DNA of 7,016 nucleotides, taken from positions 13,022 through 20,037 of the forward strand of contig DBUL01000120.1 of the NCBI GenBank assembly GCA_002307905.1, written 5' to 3'. A model generated the notes under the pieces. That model did no database searches, was not told the DNA's origin, and was given only the letters and a program-made list of their open reading frames with translations. The position numbers and the translations under genes were made by a program. The stretch's first letter is position 1, and each line of letters opens with the position of its first letter. The DNA comes from Rhizobiaceae bacterium UBA1291 (GTDB lineage Bacteria > Pseudomonadota > Alphaproteobacteria > Rhizobiales > Rhizobiaceae). Shown one piece after another: positions 5,383 through 7,016 of the stretch.

Positions 5383-6027
5383 TCAGGCCTCCAGGCAGGT
5401 TTCGACGAAGATCTTGAAGGCGCGTGCCCGGTGGGACAGTGCTTGCGCATCGCCCGGCTTCCAGCCATGCTTTTCTTCCGAGGACATCTCGCCGAAGGTG
5501 GTGTCGAAACCCTCCGGCTGGAAGACCGGGTCGTAGCCGAACCCCTTGGTGCCGCGCGGCGGCCAGACGATCGTGCCCTCGACCTCGCCGCGGAACATTT
5601 CCGTGTGGCCGTCGGGCCAGGCAAGGCACAGCACGCTGACGAAACGCCCGCTGCGCTGTTCGGGCGTGGTCGCACCGCGTTCGGCAAGGGCCTTTTCGAC
5701 CTTCTCCATCGCCATGGCGAAATCGCGGCTGCCGTCCTCGCGCTCGGCCCAGTTGGCGGTGTAGACGCCGGGCGCCCCGTCCAGCGCATCGACGACTAGG
5801 CCGGAATCGTCGGACAGCGCCGGCATGCCCGAAGCGCGAGCCGAAGCCAGCGCCTTGATTGTGGCATTTTCCTCAAACGTCGTGCCGGTCTCGTCGGGTT
5901 CGGCGAACTTCAGTTCGGCCGCACTCCGGGCGGAAAACCCGAACGGACCGATCAGGTCGGCAATTTCGGCGATCTTGCCGGCATTGTGGCTGGCGACGAC
6001 GATCGTGCGGGTGTCGAGCTTGCGCAT
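5383..6027 (-). CDS. rdgB: Non-canonical purine NTP pyrophosphatase (RdgB/HAM1 family)
   Basis: Hydrolyses ITP, dITP and XTP to the monophosphate and pyrophosphate, keeping deaminated purines out of DNA and RNA. The protein has 214 residues, a usual length. The nucleotide-binding motif [11 protein letters not shown] is at 12-22 (S13, N15, K18). The catalytic region [22 protein letters not shown] spans 71-92, with D73/D74 as the expected catalytic and metal-binding acids. GFGYDPVF (162-169) and SHRARAF (188-194) are the C-terminal substrate-binding motifs. ATG 6027 begins directly before the conserved first strand and has AGGA 9 nt upstream. An earlier in-frame ATG at 6072 lies inside the VOC gene and adds unconserved sequence. 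It sits 11 nt after the VOC stop and 7 nt before hemW, in a tight minus-strand operon. Confidence 0.95.
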   Translation of the reverse strand: MRKLDTRTIVVASHNAGKIAEIADLIGPFGFSARSAAELKFAEPDETGTTFEENATIKALASARASGMPALSDDSGLVVDALDGAPGVYTANWAEREDGSRDFAMAMEKVEKALAERGATTPEQRSGRFVSVLCLAWPDGHTEMFRGEVEGTIVWPPRGTKGFGYDPVFQPEGFDTTFGEMSSEEKHGWKPGDAQALSHRARAFKIFVETCLEA

Positions 6028-6038
6028 GCGGTCAAATC

Positions 6039-6455
6039 CTATTCGAGGTTCCAGAGCCTGGGCTCTGCGCATTCCAGGCTGTTGCCAGCCGGATCGCGAA
6101 AGTAGATGGAGCGCGCCCCGTTCGGCCAGCGGAAGTCCGATTCAATGGCAACGCCGGCCTCCTGCAGCCGTTCGATGATCCGGTCCATCCGCTCGCCGCG
6201 CACGCGGAAGCAGACATGGCCGGGACCGGTCGCGCCATGACTCGGCACCGGCAGGGCACCGGCCGGAACGGGCTCCGCCGTCTCGTCCGGGTTGAAGATC
6301 AGGAGCATGCCGCCTCCACAGCGGTAGAAGAGGTGACGGTTGCCGTGGCGGGTTGCCTTTTCCAGACCCAGAACGCCGCCGTAGAAGGCTTCCGCCGCAT
6401 CGAGGTCAACGGCGTAAAGTGCTGTTTCCAGGATACCTTCCAAGGGCTGCGTCAC
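6039..6455 (-). CDS. VOC superfamily (glyoxalase/bleomycin-resistance-like) protein
   Basis: 138 residues with the paired beta-alpha-beta-beta-beta modules of vicinal oxygen chelate proteins. Module one is [20 protein letters not shown] (8-27) with strands to about 55, and module two is [20 protein letters not shown] (77-96), ending in [15 protein letters not shown] (118-132). Candidate metal ligands by position are E10, H80 and E128, but I cannot confirm a metal site or chemistry, and this superfamily spans isomerases, dioxygenases, thiol transferases and binding proteins. The start is GTG (6455-6453), with AGGA about 9 nt upstream; no ATG is available near the family's expected N-terminus. 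It lies 27 nt after rph and 11 nt before rdgB, so it is almost certainly cotranscribed with these RNA and nucleotide-processing genes. A link to them in function is unproven. Confidence 0.85.
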   Translation of the reverse strand: MTQPLEGILETALYAVDLDAAEAFYGGVLGLEKATRHGNRHLFYRCGGGMLLIFNPDETAEPVPAGALPVPSHGATGPGHVCFRVRGERMDRIIERLQEAGVAIESDFRWPNGARSIYFRDPAGNSLECAEPRLWNLE

Positions 6456-6482
6456 GGCTCCCGTTCCTCTGGTCTATCGCGC

Positions 6483-7016
6483 CTAGAGCAGGGCCTGCTT
6501 CTGCATCTGCACCAGTTCGCCGATGCCGCCCCGGGCAAGCCGCATCAGGGTGAGGAATTCGTCCTCGGAGAACGGCGCGCCTTCAGCAGTGCCCTGCACC
6601 TCGACGATCGCGCCCGAACCGGTCATGACGAAATTGGCATCGGTCTCGGCTGCCGAATCTTCCAGGTAGTCGAGGTCGATCACCGGCTGGCTGGCGAAGA
6701 TGCCGCAGGAAATGGCGGCGACATGGTCTTTCAGGACCTTCTCGACCTTCACCATGTTGCGGGTTTCCATCCACTTCAGGCAATCGTGCAGCGCGATCCA
6801 TGCGCCGGTGATCGAGGCCGTGCGGGTGCCGCCATCGGCCTGGATGACGTCGCAGTCAAGGGTGATCTGGCGCTCGCCGAGTGCTTCGAGATCGACGATG
6901 GCGCGCAGCGAGCGGCCGATCAGCCGCTGGATTTCCTGGGTGCGGCCGCCCTGCTTGCCGGCTGCGGCCTCGCGCCTCATGCGGTCGCCGGTGGCGCGCG
7001 GCAGCATGCCGTATTC
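6483..7016 (-). CDS. rph: Ribonuclease PH, N-terminus cut by the window edge
   Basis: Phosphate-dependent 3'-to-5' exoribonuclease that trims tRNA precursors and other RNA 3' ends, releasing nucleoside diphosphates. The visible part is 177 residues of a protein normally near 240; it enters the window within the conserved [11 protein letters not shown] region, so about 60 residues are missing. Counting from M at 7007, the [20 protein letters not shown] segment lies at 11-30. [14 protein letters not shown] (56-69) contains the phosphate-binding GTR motif. [18 protein letters not shown] (109-126) carries the conserved aspartates of the active site (D111, D113, D117, D123). The C-terminus is slightly shorter than in some homologues. 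It is the first visible gene of the minus-strand cluster. In rhizobia hrcA is often found divergently upstream, beyond this window (from memory). Confidence 0.96.
   Translation of the reverse strand, partial: EYGMLPRATGDRMRREAAAGKQGGRTQEIQRLIGRSLRAIVDLEALGERQITLDCDVIQADGGTRTASITGAWIALHDCLKWMETRNMVKVEKVLKDHVAAISCGIFASQPVIDLDYLEDSAAETDANFVMTGSGAIVEVQGTAEGAPFSEDEFLTLMRLARGGIGELVQMQKQALL

Noticed and set aside
5376..5789. N-terminal extension of the hemW frame
   Set aside because: These codons lie in a different frame of rdgB and read as Arg/Ser/Pro-rich nonsense; the HemW family begins near the ATG at 5375.

Overview
The window looks like a chromosomal housekeeping segment of an alphaproteobacterium, most likely a member of the Rhizobiaceae (Agrobacterium/Rhizobium/Ensifer type). 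The reasons are the GC-rich coding sequence, the wording of the DnaA protein and the gene set enoyl-CoA hydratase - rpsT - dnaA facing rph - rdgB - hemW, which I recall from rhizobial chromosomes (recall, not a search). I see no insertion sequence, prophage, CRISPR array, tRNA or rRNA.

Layout. Plus strand: the 3' part of an enoyl-CoA hydratase gene (1-681), a short gap with a hairpin and a strong sigma-70-type promoter, rpsT (871-1137) with its terminator (1169-1193), a non-coding interval of about 800 bp, dnaA (1991-3544), a terminator-like hairpin, and a small SAM-dependent methyltransferase gene (3604-4197). Minus strand, converging on it: a compact cluster read as rph (partial, cut by the window end) - VOC/glyoxalase-like protein - rdgB - hemW, with gaps of 27, 11 and 7 nt. 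The last minus gene and the methyltransferase overlap tail to tail by 4 bp, sharing a CTAG that gives a TAG stop on both strands.

How the genes relate. DnaA starts chromosome replication and S20 assembles the small ribosomal subunit. RNase PH trims RNA 3' ends, RdgB removes ITP/dITP/XTP from the nucleotide pool, and HemW is a radical-SAM-family heme chaperone. The VOC protein and the methyltransferase have no assignable substrate.

The part most worth a second look is the interval between rpsT and dnaA. Its upstream half is AT-rich and holds five GANTC (CcrM methylation) sites within 126 bp. Two of them sit in the arms of a perfect 9-bp inverted repeat. There is also a TGACA/TGTCA/TGACA array at exact 11-bp spacing. 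The downstream half, the probable dnaA mRNA leader, can fold into several successive hairpins. I saw no consensus DnaA boxes there. I found no clearly novel multi-gene system; the unusual content is regulatory DNA around dnaA and, to a lesser degree, around rpsT.
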